From Myxococcales bacterium (lineage in GTDB: Bacteria > Myxococcota_A > Polyangia > Polyangiales > JADJMO01), in contig JADJMO010000027.1 in the NCBI GenBank assembly GCA_016709545.1, positions 1 to 64,000 of the forward strand: DNA of 64,000 nucleotides, in the 5' to 3' direction. Of this stretch, positions 7,933 to 19,042 are shown piece after piece (position 1 is the first letter of the stretch; every line of letters starts with the position of its first letter). Position numbers and translations under genes: made by a program. The notes below the pieces were generated by a model, which saw only the letters and a program-made list of their open reading frames with translations, did no database searches and was not told where the DNA came from.

Positions 7933-8460
7933 TCAGCCCTTGATGAGCGAGACGTCGAGCGCGATCTTCACGTCCTCGCCGACGAGGATGCCGCCCGCCT
8001 CGAGCGCCACGTTCCACACGAGGCCGAAGTCCGTGCGCTTGATCTTCGTGGCCGCCGAGGCGCCGATGCGCTCGTTGCCCCACGGATCCTTCGCGGGCGC
8101 CGTCGGCCCTTCGACCGCGAGCACGACCTCCTTGGTCACGCCGTGGATCGTGAGGTCGCCGCGGACCTCGATCTCCCCCGCGCCCTTGGCCTCGGCCGAC
8201 TTGGAGCGGAAGGTGATGGTGGCGTGCTTCTCCGCGTCGAAGAAGTCGGCCGAGCGCAGGTGGGCGTCGCGCTTCTCGTCGCCGGTCGACAGCGAGACGA
8301 CCTCGAGGTCGGCGGAGATCTTGGTGGCGCCGACGTTCGCCGGGTCGAACTCCACCGTGCCCGAGAGCTTCTGGAACTCGCCGCGGACGTTGGAGATCAT
8401 CATGTGGCGGACCGTGAAGGACGCCTGGGAGTGGGACGGGTCGATGGTGTACTTGGCCAT
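7933..8460 (-). CDS. YceI family protein (lipocalin-like isoprenoid binder)
   Basis: The 175-residue protein starts MAKYTIDPSHSQASFTVRHM, the classic YceI opening. It continues with VRGEFQKLSGTVEFDPAN, the block DEKRDAHLRSADFFDAEK, and LTIHGVTKEVVL. YceI proteins form a lipocalin-like barrel that binds long polyprenyl chains such as ubiquinone precursors. There is no signal peptide, so this copy is probably cytoplasmic. It stands alone on the minus strand. Confidence 0.9.
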   Translation of the reverse strand: MAKYTIDPSHSQASFTVRHMMISNVRGEFQKLSGTVEFDPANVGATKISADLEVVSLSTGDEKRDAHLRSADFFDAEKHATITFRSKSAEAKGAGEIEVRGDLTIHGVTKEVVLAVEGPTAPAKDPWGNERIGASAATKIKRTDFGLVWNVALEAGGILVGEDVKIALDVSLIKG

Positions 8461-8512
8461 GGCCCCACCTTGCCCACCGCGGAGGGCGGCGCCTAGCCGG
8501 TCACCGGACAAT

Positions 8513-9397
8513 TCATCGTTGCGTGGCGGCAACGTGACCGACCACGCCGAGCGCGCGTCGTACGTAGTCCGCGCGGCGCCGCGCAAAAGCCTCGGAAAGG
8601 CGCGCGCGGACGGTGGAGCTCCGATCCTGCCGCAGCGCGACGCCCTCGATCGAGGCCACCGGGAGCAGGTCGCGGGTGGACGACGTGATGAACACCTCGT
8701 CGGCCCCCGCCGCCGTGACGGGGTCGATCGTGCGCTCGACGACCCGCACCCCCTCTACGCCAAGCCCCTCGACCAGCAGCGCGCGCGTCACCCCCGGCAG
8801 GCAGCCGCTCGAGACCGGCGGCGTCCACACCTCGTCGCCGAACACGAAGAACACGTTGGCCGACGTGCACTCGGCGATCTCGCCGCGCTCGTTGAGGAGC
8901 AGCGCCTCGTCGAACCCGCGCGCGTGCACCTCGTCGTAGGTCACGAGGTTGTGCACCCACGACAGCACCTTCAGCGTCGAGAAGCGGCTCGCCGCGTGGC
9001 GCCCGTGCGGTACCACGACGAGGCGCGCCGAGCTGCCCCACGCGCTCAGCGGCCGGGTGAAGCCGATGACGGTCGACGGCCGGTCGGACGGCGCCCCCCA
9101 CATGCCGCCGGTGTTGCGCACGACGATCACGCGCAGGGTCGCGTCGACGGCCTCGTTCGCCGCCACGAGGCGCAGCAGATCGGCGTGCACGGCCTCGCCG
9201 CTCGGCATCGGGAGCCCGAGGATCTGCGCGTCGTGGGTCATACGGGCCCAGTGGCGCTCCCACTCGAACAGCACCGACGACGCGACCCGCAGCGTGCTGA
9301 ACACGCCAAACCCCGAGAGGAGCCCCATCTGGCTGGGCGCGAGGTCCTTGGTCCCGAGGGGGACGATCTGTCCGTCGACGAGCTGGTGCGGGTGCAT
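8513..9397 (-). CDS. Class IV aminotransferase / aminodeoxychorismate lyase-like PLP enzyme
   Basis: The 294-residue protein belongs to fold-type IV PLP enzymes: GLLSGFGVFSTLRV near the N-terminus, ERHWARM, the PLP-lysine region (TLKVLSWVHNL), DEALLLNERGEIAECTSAN and the cofactor-phosphate loop GCLPGVTRALL. The family includes branched-chain aminotransferase (IlvE), D-amino acid aminotransferase and 4-amino-4-deoxychorismate lyase (PabC). The sequence alone does not separate these. It is monocistronic and divergent from the DUF898-like gene across about 110 bases. Confidence 0.85.
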   Translation of the reverse strand: MHPHQLVDGQIVPLGTKDLAPSQMGLLSGFGVFSTLRVASSVLFEWERHWARMTHDAQILGLPMPSGEAVHADLLRLVAANEAVDATLRVIVVRNTGGMWGAPSDRPSTVIGFTRPLSAWGSSARLVVVPHGRHAASRFSTLKVLSWVHNLVTYDEVHARGFDEALLLNERGEIAECTSANVFFVFGDEVWTPPVSSGCLPGVTRALLVEGLGVEGVRVVERTIDPVTAAGADEVFITSSTRDLLPVASIEGVALRQDRSSTVRARLSEAFARRRADYVRRALGVVGHVAATQR

Positions 9398-9507
9398 CGG
9401 GCCCCTGGGCTATCGCCTCCCTCCCTCTCTCCGTCAACGGTTGCGGGCCCGCGGCGGTCACGTACTCTGCCCCCCTCCGCACCTCGCGGCAGAGCAGGAG
9501 TACGCGC

Positions 9508-10641
9508 ATGAATCCCGGTGGATACGGAGGGGGCGGGCCGCCTCCCGGTTTCGGGCAGCCGCCCCAAGGACAGCCTGGCTACGGCCAGCAGCCGCAGCAG
9601 CCCCAGTACGGGCAGCAGCCCCAGTATGGGCAGCAGCCGCAATACGGGCAGCAGCAGCCCCAGTACGGCCAGCCGCCGGGGCAGCCGCAGTATGGGCAGC
9701 CGGCACAGCCGCCGTATGGTCAGCCCGGCTACGGTCCGCCGCCCGGCGCTCCATCGAGTCCTTATGCACCTCCCGCCTACGGTCAGCCGCCCCCCGGCAT
9801 GCCGGGCGCCGGTTACTCGACGGGCGCCGGCGAGACGCGCCTGATGTACGAGGGCACCGGCGGCGAGCTGTTCGGCAAGATGTTCGTCGGGCTGCTCCTC
9901 ACGGGCCTCACCCTCGGCATCTACATGCCGTGGTTCATCTGCAAGATGCTCGAGTACTTCGCGTCGAAGACCGTGGCGCAGACGCCGGCCGGTCCGATGC
10001 GCTTCTCGTTCCGCGGACAGGGAGGCGCCCTCTTCGGCAAGGCCTTCGTCGGCATGCTCCTCACCATGATCACGTTCGGCATCTACGCCCCGTGGTTCGT
10101 CGTGAACATGCTCAAGTGGGGCTACGAGAACAGCTCCGCCCAGTCGGCCAGCGGCCGCACGTTCCAGCTGCAGTTCACCGGCCAGGGTGGTCAGCTGTTC
10201 GTGAAGTACCTGATCAACGGCCTGCTCACGGGCATCACGTTCTACATCTACACGCCGTGGGCGATCTGCGACATCCGTCGCTACATGACCGCCAACACGC
10301 AGATCGTGGAGAACGGCCAGCCGATCGGCACCATGTCGTTCGAGGGTCAGGGCGGCGCGCTGTTCGGCAAGTTCCTGCTCGGCGGCTTCCTCACCATCAT
10401 CACGTTCTTCATCTACCTGTTCTGGTTCGAGGTGGACCTCAAGAAGTTCTACTACGAGAACACCCGCATCCAGATCGGCGGCCGCACCTACTCCGTGTCG
10501 TTCAACGGCACCGGCGGCGAGAACTTCGGCCTGCAGATCGTGAACATGCTGCTCGCGCAGCTCACGTTCGGCATCTACTCCTTCTGGGGGATCACCAACA
10601 TCCTCAAGTGGGAGTGCGAGAAGACGGTCATCCGCGGCTGA
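9508..10641 (+). CDS. Membrane protein with Pro/Gln/Tyr-rich N-terminus and five DUF898-like repeats
   Basis: The first ~105 residues are low complexity (repeats of QQPQYGQQ and QPPYGQPGYG), a disordered tail. From residue ~111 there are five units of about 53-55 residues, each with an F-x-G-x-GGxLFGK strand, a hydrophobic helix containing LTxITFGIYxPW, and a short linker ending in a basic/aromatic segment. Examples are ELFGKMFVGLLLTGLTLGIY, ALFGKAFVGMLLTMITFGIY and ALFGKFLLGGFLTIITFFIY. The core matches DUF898 (YjgN-like) proteins of unknown function, here in tandem. AGGAG 9 bases before ATG 9508 supports the start. Role unknown; inner-membrane location is inferred. Confidence 0.8.
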   Translation: MNPGGYGGGGPPPGFGQPPQGQPGYGQQPQQPQYGQQPQYGQQPQYGQQQPQYGQPPGQPQYGQPAQPPYGQPGYGPPPGAPSSPYAPPAYGQPPPGMPGAGYSTGAGETRLMYEGTGGELFGKMFVGLLLTGLTLGIYMPWFICKMLEYFASKTVAQTPAGPMRFSFRGQGGALFGKAFVGMLLTMITFGIYAPWFVVNMLKWGYENSSAQSASGRTFQLQFTGQGGQLFVKYLINGLLTGITFYIYTPWAICDIRRYMTANTQIVENGQPIGTMSFEGQGGALFGKFLLGGFLTIITFFIYLFWFEVDLKKFYYENTRIQIGGRTYSVSFNGTGGENFGLQIVNMLLAQLTFGIYSFWGITNILKWECEKTVIRG

Positions 10642-10662
10642 GCCGAGGAGGCCCTGACGCGA

Positions 10663-10696
10663 CGATGCCCCCCGAGGTCCGCCTCTGGGGGCATCG
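10663..10696 (+). terminator. Rho-independent-type hairpin after the DUF898-like gene
   Basis: Arms CGATGCCCCC (10663-10672) and GGGGGCATCG (10687-10696) form a perfect 10-pair stem with a 14-base loop, followed by CGCTTTC. It lies 21 bases after the stop at 10641 and 20 bases before the next start, so it separates the two genes. Confidence 0.65.
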
Positions 10697-10716
10697 CGCT
10701 TTCTGCCGAGAATCAC

Positions 10717-11055
10717 ATGCGTTTCCGCAGCCACATCTACGCCACCGTCGACGGCTGTGTCGACCGCGGGGCCACGGTGGCGATCATGAACGCCATCGCC
10801 GATCGGCTCGCCGCCATCGCCGCCCGCAACCCAGCGCTCGGCTTTCAGGTCATTCCCCTGGTCGAGCCGGAGGACTACGACGACTTCGACGTCGACGCGG
10901 GCCTGCTGGCGCCCGTCACCCGCGGACGCCTGCCCGCGCTCAACGTCAATCTGTCGTTCGACATCGACCGCTGCGCGGACGGCGACCCCGAGATCGACGC
11001 GTTGCTGGCGGCACACGGAATGGTGCTGCTGGCGAGCATTCCCGCCGACGAGTAG
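10717..11055 (+). CDS. Hypothetical acidic protein
   Basis: The 112-residue product (MRFRSHIYATVDGCVDRGA, then VIPLVEPEDYDDFDVDAG) is acidic, lacks a signal peptide and has the balanced composition of a real cytosolic protein. The start is 20 bases after a terminator-like hairpin. Its end is 48 bases from the convergent lipoprotein gene. No family recognised. Confidence 0.5.
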   Translation: MRFRSHIYATVDGCVDRGATVAIMNAIADRLAAIAARNPALGFQVIPLVEPEDYDDFDVDAGLLAPVTRGRLPALNVNLSFDIDRCADGDPEIDALLAAHGMVLLASIPADE

Positions 11056-11103
11056 TGCTCGCCTCCGCGAACGCCCGCACGTCAGGCGGCAGACTCGAGG
11101 GAT

Positions 11104-11703
11104 TCAGCCGCCGAAGGCGATGTCGGGCTTGAGGCCGCTGTCGAGGAAGCCGCCGACGTCGAAGCCACCCGTATCGAAACCGGGCCCGCCGTCGGGGCGC
11201 GAGCCACAGAACTTGAACCCGGCGACCCCGTTCTGGCACTTGTCCGGGCTCTTGCAGTCGGCGTCCGAGCTGCAGAGCGCGAAGCCGCCGCCCGTGCAGG
11301 TGGCCTGACAGGCGACCTTCAGGCTGAAGCCGTCGCGCTGGGCGCAGCACACCTCGCCGGTCGGGCACGAGCTCGGGTCGCTGCACGGGACCACCGTGCC
11401 GCCGCCGCACTTGCCCTTGTCGAGACACTTGAGCCCGCTCGTGCCCGCGCAGCACTCCTGCGTCGCGGCGTTGCAGCTCTCGCTGCCGCACTTCACGGAA
11501 CCGGTGCCGGTCTCGGTGGGCGGGAGCGAGGTGTCGGTGCCGGCGTCCGATCCGCCTTCGACGATCGACACGTCCGACCCCCCCGTCCCCGTGTCGACGT
11601 CGGTCACGCCGCCGGACTCGACGGAGCCGCCGCACGCGGCGAAGACGAGGCCCGCGGCGGGCGCGAACAGGACGCAAGCGAAGAAGACGCGGAGGGAGCG
11701 CAT
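11104..11703 (-). CDS. Cys-rich lipoprotein
   Basis: ATG 11703 starts MRSLRVFFACVLFAPAAG, a signal peptide ending in lipobox VFAAC. A Gly/Asp/Thr/Ser tether follows (VTDVDTGTGGSD and neighbours). The core has repeated Cys pairs (CGSESCNAATQECC, CPTGEVCC, CSSDADCKSPDKC) and ends in a Gly/Phe/Asp-rich tail. Cys-pair repeats of this style are common in myxobacterial surface lipoproteins of unknown role. An in-frame ATG 21 bases upstream is less likely because it precedes the signal peptide. Confidence 0.75.
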   Translation of the reverse strand: MRSLRVFFACVLFAPAAGLVFAACGGSVESGGVTDVDTGTGGSDVSIVEGGSDAGTDTSLPPTETGTGSVKCGSESCNAATQECCAGTSGLKCLDKGKCGGGTVVPCSDPSSCPTGEVCCAQRDGFSLKVACQATCTGGGFALCSSDADCKSPDKCQNGVAGFKFCGSRPDGGPGFDTGGFDVGGFLDSGLKPDIAFGG

Positions 11704-11943
11704 GGGTGCGCAGTGTAGCGGCACTGGGCGCCCTCACTGGGGCCGACCCGCCGTCCGGTCCGTCTCTTTGCAGTATTTGCAGTCCGACTGCACCCAACGG
11801 TGCGTGCCGTTCGCGCACAAGTGCGCAGCGCGCTGCACGTCTCCTGTGGTGCTGCTGCGACAACCCGCCATCCTCCGCGCGAAATCGACGGGTGATCGAG
11901 TCGACGGCGTCCTGGCCCATCCATTGCTCTCGCAGCGACTCGC

Positions 11944-13632
11944 ATGAGAACGCTGACCCGCGGCGCCCTGGTCGTCGCATCCACCCTCTTCGCCGTCGCG
12001 GCCTACGAGCTGGGCCACGCCGATCCTGCGCCGCTCCTGGTCGCCGAGACCGTGGAGCTGCAGGGATGGGTCGTGGCCCTCGACGGCGCCGACGTCGTGA
12101 TCGACCTCGGCACCAAGGCGGGCGCCGTCACCGGCGACTCGCTCGAGCTCTGGCGCCCCATCAAGGTGAAACACCCGGTCACCGGCAAGATGGTGACCGA
12201 CAAGTTCCTCATCGGCCGCGTGCGCATCACGCAGGTGCGCGAGGTCGTCTCGCTCGCGCGCCCGGAGGGCACGCTGCTGCGCGACGTCGCGGTCTCCGAC
12301 GTCGTCATCCTGCGCAAGGCCGCGCCCGCCCCTGCGCCGAAGCCCAAGCCGTGGGCGCCGACCAGCGCGACCCCCAGCGGCAAGCCGAGCGCCACGCCGT
12401 CGGGCAGCCTCGTGCCCATGGGTCCGCCGCCCATCGATCCGTCGCTCACCGCGACCATCGCGGACCCCGAGGCCGAGGACCTCACGCGCGTGTTCGAGGA
12501 GCTGCAGGGCACGGCGCCCGAGGTCCGTGCGCAGCGCTACGAGGCGTTCGTGAAGAAGTGGCCCGCGGGTCGCTTCGCCAAGGTGCTGCTCGAGGAGGCC
12601 GCGGCGCTCCGCAAGGGCGCGGCGCCGCAGAAGGAGGACGTCGCCACCAAGTCGTTCGCGCGACCGACCGAGGTGCTCGTCGGCACGCCGCTCACGTTCG
12701 GCATCGAGCTCGCGGGCCACGCGATCGGTGCGGTGCTGCACGTCCGCGGCGCGACCGACACCACGTTCACCTCGCTGCCGATGAAGCCCGCGGGCACCGG
12801 GTATTTCCGGGTGGTCGTGCCCACCGAGGTGCTGCGACCGCCGTTCGTGAGCTACTTCGTCGAAGCGGTGTTCCCGGACGGCAAGTCGGCGCCGGTCGAG
12901 GGCACCCCGACCGAGCCGCACCGTCTCGGCATCGTCGACGCCAAGGCGGGCGCGCCCGCGAGCTACGAGCGAGTGTTCTCGATCTGGACCGACTACGCCG
13001 ACTACAACCGGCTGCGGGGCAACGACTACGCCTGGCAGACCGAGGGCTTCTTCGGCCTGCGCTTCGGCGACGTCGGCCTGCGCGCAGCGCGCTCGGGGTT
13101 CGGCGTGTTCAAGGGCGCGGGCGGGTCGATCCTCGAGCTCGACAAGACCACGCCGGCCAAGAACCCCCGCGCGGTCGGCCTCACCTACGGCTACATCGAG
13201 GCCGAGGCCGGGCTCACTCCGTTCTGGGGGCTCGTCGGGCGCGCGGTGATCGGCCTCGGCAAGGACGGCGTCACCGGCGGCGTGCAGGGCTTCCTGCGCA
13301 TCGGCAACGACAAGCGCACCAACATGATGCTCGGCGGCGAGTTCCTCGGCGGCATCGGCCTCCGCGGCATCGCGCACTTCGAGCTCGCGGTGTTCCCGAA
13401 GGTGCCCATCGGGCTCCGCGCCGAGGTCACGAACCAACCCGCGGGCACCTCGCCCGCGCTCTACGACCCAGAAGCGACGACGCAGACGGCCGACATCGGC
13501 GTGCGGTTCGTCGGCCAGGTGGGCTATCGATTCACCCCGGCGTTCACCGTCCACGTCCGCGGGAGCTACCAGGCGCGCAACATCTACCACGGCGGCCCCG
13601 GCTTCGGCGGAGGAGCGACCATCGCATGGTGA
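11944..13632 (+). CDS. Large exported protein with C-terminal barrel-like region
   Basis: The 562-residue protein has an N-terminal signal (MRTLTRGALVVASTLFAVAA). A domain of about 100 residues follows (VVALDGADVVIDLGTKAGAV ... GRVRITQV), resembling the beta-rich fold that links secreted proteins to the envelope. Next is a Pro/Ala/Ser linker (APAPKPKPWAPTSATPSGK) and an Ig-like middle. The last ~200 residues are strand-rich with Gly/aromatic turns (FFGLRFGDVGLRAARSGFG; VGYRFTPAFTVHVRGSYQA), suggesting an outer-membrane barrel. Its last 7 bases overlap the start of a gene that shares the middle and C-terminal layout, so the two are tandem paralogues. Function unknown. Confidence 0.65.
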   Translation: MRTLTRGALVVASTLFAVAAYELGHADPAPLLVAETVELQGWVVALDGADVVIDLGTKAGAVTGDSLELWRPIKVKHPVTGKMVTDKFLIGRVRITQVREVVSLARPEGTLLRDVAVSDVVILRKAAPAPAPKPKPWAPTSATPSGKPSATPSGSLVPMGPPPIDPSLTATIADPEAEDLTRVFEELQGTAPEVRAQRYEAFVKKWPAGRFAKVLLEEAAALRKGAAPQKEDVATKSFARPTEVLVGTPLTFGIELAGHAIGAVLHVRGATDTTFTSLPMKPAGTGYFRVVVPTEVLRPPFVSYFVEAVFPDGKSAPVEGTPTEPHRLGIVDAKAGAPASYERVFSIWTDYADYNRLRGNDYAWQTEGFFGLRFGDVGLRAARSGFGVFKGAGGSILELDKTTPAKNPRAVGLTYGYIEAEAGLTPFWGLVGRAVIGLGKDGVTGGVQGFLRIGNDKRTNMMLGGEFLGGIGLRGIAHFELAVFPKVPIGLRAEVTNQPAGTSPALYDPEATTQTADIGVRFVGQVGYRFTPAFTVHVRGSYQARNIYHGGPGFGGGATIAW

Positions 13633-14759
13633 CGAGAGCTTTCCCCCTCGGCGCGGCTTCGCTGCTCGCGCTCTCCCTCACGACCCTCGCGTCGGCCGAG
13701 TCGCCCGCGCCGGCCACCACACCCGCGCCGGCACCGACCGCCGCGACCGGGACCCCGCGGCTCCACCACGAGCCCCCCGCGATCGCGCAGCCGCACACCT
13801 CGCTCGCGATCGCGGCGACGCTCGACTCCCCGCACCTCGTCAAACACGTCATCCTCGTCTACCGCCCGACGGTCGGCGGGGCGCTCAGGAGGTGCCGTTC
13901 CTCCGCAGCGCGACCGGCTGGCTCGCCACCATCCCGGAGGAGGACATCGACGTCGGCACGCTCGGGTACGCGATCGAGCTCGAGCTGCCCGACGGCAAGC
14001 GCTTCGCGGTCTACGCGACCCGCGACGACCTGCACCTGATCGCCGTGCCCGATCTGCCCGACGACGCGCGCGAGCGCGCCTACCTCGCCCAGGTCGACGG
14101 TCGGCGCGTCGTGTTCGGCGCCGCGTTCGAGTACGTCTCGTTCGGGACCAGCAAGTCCGCCGCGAGCTCCGCGGTGAAGCTCCCCGACTGGTACCTGCGC
14201 GCCGAGGGCGGGTTCACCTACCGCCCGCTCCGCACCGTGATGGAGTTCGGCCTGCGCACCGGCGTGGTGCGTGGCCGCAGCGCGGTCCCCATCGAGCGCT
14301 CGGTCGACAGCACCCAGTGCGTCAAGGCCGACGACGTCAAGTGCACGGTCGGCCTCAACTTCGGCGCGCCGTTCGTGGTGTTACGCCTCGGCGACGGCTG
14401 GTTCCTCGAGACCAACGCCCTGGTCAGCGTCACCGAGATCGGCTTCTCGACCGGCATCGGCGGCGCGATGCACATCGGCGACTACTACGGGACCAAGTTC
14501 GTGATCGGCGGCGAGACCGTGAAGACGTTCGGCAGCCGCGCCTACGCCCGCCTCGATCTGATCCGCGGCCTGGTGCGGGTGAGCCCCATCGTCGAGGTCA
14601 CCGACATGCCCCACGCCGACCGCGCCGGCGTGCGTCTGCTCGCCGAGCTCGGCCTCGATCTGCGCAAGGGCTTCGGCCTCACGCTGCGCGGCGGCTACCA
14701 GGCGCGCGATTTCGACAGCGGGAGCTTCAGCCTCGGGGCCCGTTCGCGTACGCTTTCAG
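13626..14759 (+). CDS. Paralogue of the preceding exported barrel-like protein (frameshifted)
   Basis: ATG 13626 overlaps the upstream stop. The product starts with a signal peptide (MVTRAFPLGAASLLALSLTT) and an Ala/Pro linker, then an Ig-like segment ending VYRPTVGGAL. At about 13888 a base seems to be missing: the next frame resumes with EVPFLRSATGWLATIPEED and runs on to the barrel (GFGLTLRGGYQARDF). That last piece aligns with RGSYQARNI of its neighbour. The extreme C-terminus also seems to change frame near 14740, where FAYAF in another frame gives the expected aromatic end, so the stop is uncertain and 14759 is approximate. Function unknown. Confidence 0.6.
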
Positions 14760-15477
14760 ATGCCGACCCTCTCGCTCGAGACGCCGGACGGCCACGTCCG
14801 CCTCGAGCTCGCCCTCACCACCGAGTCCACGCTCGGCGCGCTCGCCGCGGCGTTCCCTCCCCCTCGACGACGCCGCGACCGGGCTCGCCGTCGCGCGCAG
14901 CACCCGCGAGGGGCAGCCGATCACCTGCCGCGAGGGGTGCGCCCACTGCCGTCGCCAGCTCGTGCCGCTCTCGGCGCCCGAGGCCTTCCACCTCGCGGGC
15001 GTCGTCGCGGCCCATGGGGATCGCGCCGCGATCGAGGCGCGCTTCGATCGGGTGCGCGCGGTGCTCGATCGATCGTGGATCGGCTACGCGCTCCGGAACC
15101 GCATGGCCGAGGACGAGCGCCGCGCCAAGGAGCTCGCCCTCGGGTTCTTCTCGCTGCAGCAGGCGTGTCCGCTGCTCGTCGACGAGCGCTGCTCGATCTA
15201 CGCCGACCGCCCCGTCGTGTGCCGCGAATACGTGGTGACCACGCCGGTCGAGGGCTGCGCGCGCCCCGGCACCGCGCCGCTGCGCCGCGTGCCGCTCGCC
15301 CTGCAGCTCTCGGAGGCCCTCGCCGCGGTCGCGGGGCAGCGCCTCGGCGCCGAGCTCGGCCGCACGGTGCCCTTGCCGCTCGCGCTCGCGTTCGCCGACG
15401 AACACCGCGCCCTCGCCGCGCGGACCTTCCCCACGGACGCGCTCGTCGCCGACGTGCTCGCCGCGCTGCGCGTCTGA
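14760..15477 (+). CDS. YkgJ-type Cys-cluster (zinc/iron-chelating) protein, frameshifted
   Basis: ATG 14760 begins MPTLSLETPDGHVRLELALT and reads to about 14857. There, in a C-rich run (TTCCCTCCCCCTCG), the frame changes and continues LPLDDAATGLAVARSTREG. The cluster motifs follow: CREGCAHCRRQLVPLSAPEA, then CPLLVDERCSIYADRPVVCR. These match the YkgJ/Fe-S-zinc 'CxxxCxxC ... C ... RPxxCR' family of small proteins thought to bind a metal; function is not established. Corrected length is about 239 residues. A second YkgJ-type gene is at 39881. Confidence 0.7.
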
Positions 15478-15538
15478 CCCGATTCTCCGCCCAGAGCTCC
15501 GGCGTGCGTCGCGCGCGGGCCCGTGCTTCCACCACGCC

Positions 15539-16903
<1,365 letters not shown>

Positions 16904-16918
16904 CGCGAGTGGCCGCGA

Positions 16919-17497
16919 CTACTTGGTGAGCGCGTCCAGGATCAGCGTGACCTGCCGCTCCGCCGCCTTGCGGCCGAGGCCCAGATCGCGCCGCAGCGCG
17001 TCCCACACCGCGCCGCTCGAGGCCACGTGGAGCGCCTCGAGCTTCTCCCCGTCGTCGCCGATCTCGGCGGCGAACGCGGCGGCCACCTCGTCGCGGCGGA
17101 TCTTCGACAGCGCGTCGAACGCGCCCCTCACCACGCGGTCGTTCCCCCGGTGCAGCATCGCCGCGCGCCGCACGCCGCTCGTCGCCTCGAGGTAGTTGGT
17201 GCGGCCCTTCACGAACGCGCTGATCCGCAGCCCGCGCGTGCCCGTCGTCATCACCGGCGCGTGCAGGTCCGCGGCGCGCTCGGCGTGCTTGGCGGCCCCG
17301 GCGAGCAGGAGCTCGTCGCGGGTCGGGAAGTGTTGCGCGATCGAGCGGAGCGCCACGCCAGCCCGGTCCGCGACCTCTTGCGCGGTGGGCTGGAGGTTGC
17401 CGCCGTCGACCAGCGCGAGGAGCGCGTCGACGATGGCAGCGCGGGTGCGCTCGGCCCGGAGCCTGCGGCCATCCGGTTTGCCGGCGAGGGTGGTCAT
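16919..17497 (-). CDS. TetR family transcriptional regulator
   Basis: The 192-residue protein has an N-terminal helix-turn-helix: RAAIVDALLALVDGGNLQPT, then QEVADRAGVALRSIAQHF and PTRDELLLAG, the TetR DNA-binding fold. The C-terminal ligand domain (residues ~75-192) is not assignable. It lies 29 bases downstream of the lipase gene on the same strand, so it may be co-transcribed and may control it or the upstream permease; this is inference. Confidence 0.85.
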   Translation of the reverse strand: MTTLAGKPDGRRLRAERTRAAIVDALLALVDGGNLQPTAQEVADRAGVALRSIAQHFPTRDELLLAGAAKHAERAADLHAPVMTTGTRGLRISAFVKGRTNYLEATSGVRRAAMLHRGNDRVVRGAFDALSKIRRDEVAAAFAAEIGDDGEKLEALHVASSGAVWDALRRDLGLGRKAAERQVTLILDALTK

Positions 17498-17526
17498 GGT
17501 CGGCCTTGGTAGCACGAGATTTATGC

Positions 17527-18997
17527 TCACGGAGTGCACGCGGGGAGCTCGGTCGCCGCGCAGGTCGGGAGGGCCGTCCCCGCGACAGCGGCACTGATCC
17601 AATCCATGCCGAACGCAATGTTTCTATCGACGATGTTCGAGTGCAGCGCCACGCCGTCGACACAAATCTGGGGCACGACGCCGTCCGCGCGCAGCTTGGC
17701 GACGTTGCACGCGGCCTCCTGCGCGGGCGGCATGATCGTGTCGGCGCCGCCTTGCACGTAGAGCACGCGCGCGCCCTTCGGGTCCGCCTTGAGGTGGTTC
17801 TGCGCGAGGAACGCGTGGTATGCCTTGGCCGCGCCGGCGCACGCCGGGGCCTTCGGGTCCGCGACGCAGGCGAGCAGCCCCGTGCGCAGGCCGTCGTCGA
17901 AGAAGTCGCGCACGCGGAGCGCGCTCCCGCAGCGCGCCGCCGAACGCGACCAGGCACAGGTTGTCGATCGAGTTCGAGATCGAGCTGCGCGTGGCCGCCG
18001 GGATCCCGGCGCCGTGGTCGCCCGTCGCGTTGGCGAAGTAAGCGTACGTGCGCAGCACCGCGACCACCGGCTTGGTGATCCCGAACGAGATGGTGAGCGC
18101 GTCGGGCTGCTTCAGGAGGTCCACGAACCCGAACGAGTTCAGGCGCGTCGGCCACTGCGGCGCGAAGGCCGCAACCGCCACGAGCTCCCCGTCGACCCCG
18201 TAGGTCCGCGCGAGCGCCTGCGCGGAGAGCACCGCGCCGCCCCCTTGCGAGTAGCCGTTCATCGCCACCTTCGCGGAGAACGCCCCCGGCTTCAGCAGCT
18301 TGCGGAGCGCGCGCGCGGCGTCGAGGGTCGAGTACCCCGTGTCGTGGTTGTCGAGGTAGCCCTGGGTGCCCTCGTTGCCGAGGCCCGCGAAATCGGGCGC
18401 GATCACCGCGTAGCCGCGGGCGCCGAGCGGCGTCGCGACCTCGTTCATCTTGCCCTCGTCGCGCGACGGCGCGCAGCCGTCGGCGAGGCCCTCGCTCGGG
18501 TGCGCCGAGACCACGACGGGCAGCGGACCCGGGCGCGGTGTCGAAGGGAGATACACGCGCGCGGTGCCGATCGCGGGCCGGCCGTCGCCGCGGCGCGTGC
18601 GGTAGGCGATGCGGACGATCTTCAGCGCCGAAGCCTTGCTCGTGTCGTCCTTGCCGCCGATCTTGGCCTGCACGTCGGCGACCGTCCACGTGCCGTCGAC
18701 GGTGCAGCGCACGACGTCGCCGCGCGCCGCGTCGCTCGTGGGCCCCACCGGCGCGAGGTAGACCTGCTCGGCGGTGTCGGTGCACGGCAGCGCAAGGTCG
18801 ACGAGGTCGGGCGTCCACGGCGGCGGCGCGGTCTCGGGCGTGGCGTCCTCTACGGGTGCGCTCCCGGTGTCTTCGGCCGGCGGTGACGTGTCGATGCTGA
18901 CCGTCTCGTCACCGGTGTCCGCCGCGCCGACGAACTCCCCCGCCGCGCTGCCACCGCACCCGACGCACGCCCCCAGCACGAAGATCCCCCACCGCAT
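17527..18997 (-). CDS. Secreted lipase-like alpha/beta hydrolase lipoprotein (frameshifted)
   Basis: The N-terminus MRWGIFVLGACVGCGGS has a lipobox (ACVGC), followed by a Thr/Asp/Pro tether. The catalytic domain shows the nucleophile elbow NGYSQGGGAV and NHDTGYSTLDAARALRKLL, resembling the secretory-lipase family. Near 17930 the frame changes: LCLVAFGGALRER continues as VRDFFDDGLRTGLLACV in the next frame. That second part holds the acid region (QGGADTIMPP) and the histidine (DGVALHSNIVD), ending LPACTP. Both halves are needed for the triad and both are well preserved, so a one-base sequencing error is likely. Corrected length is about 489 residues; substrate unknown. Confidence 0.75.
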
Positions 18998-19042
18998 GCC
19001 CCTGCGATAGCATTTTGCAGACGCCGTGCAAATAGATGTGGG

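Noticed and set aside
9238..11016. A 592-codon minus-strand frame over the DUF898-like gene
   Set aside because: It is the complement of the repeat-coding sequence; no ribosome site or motif supports it.
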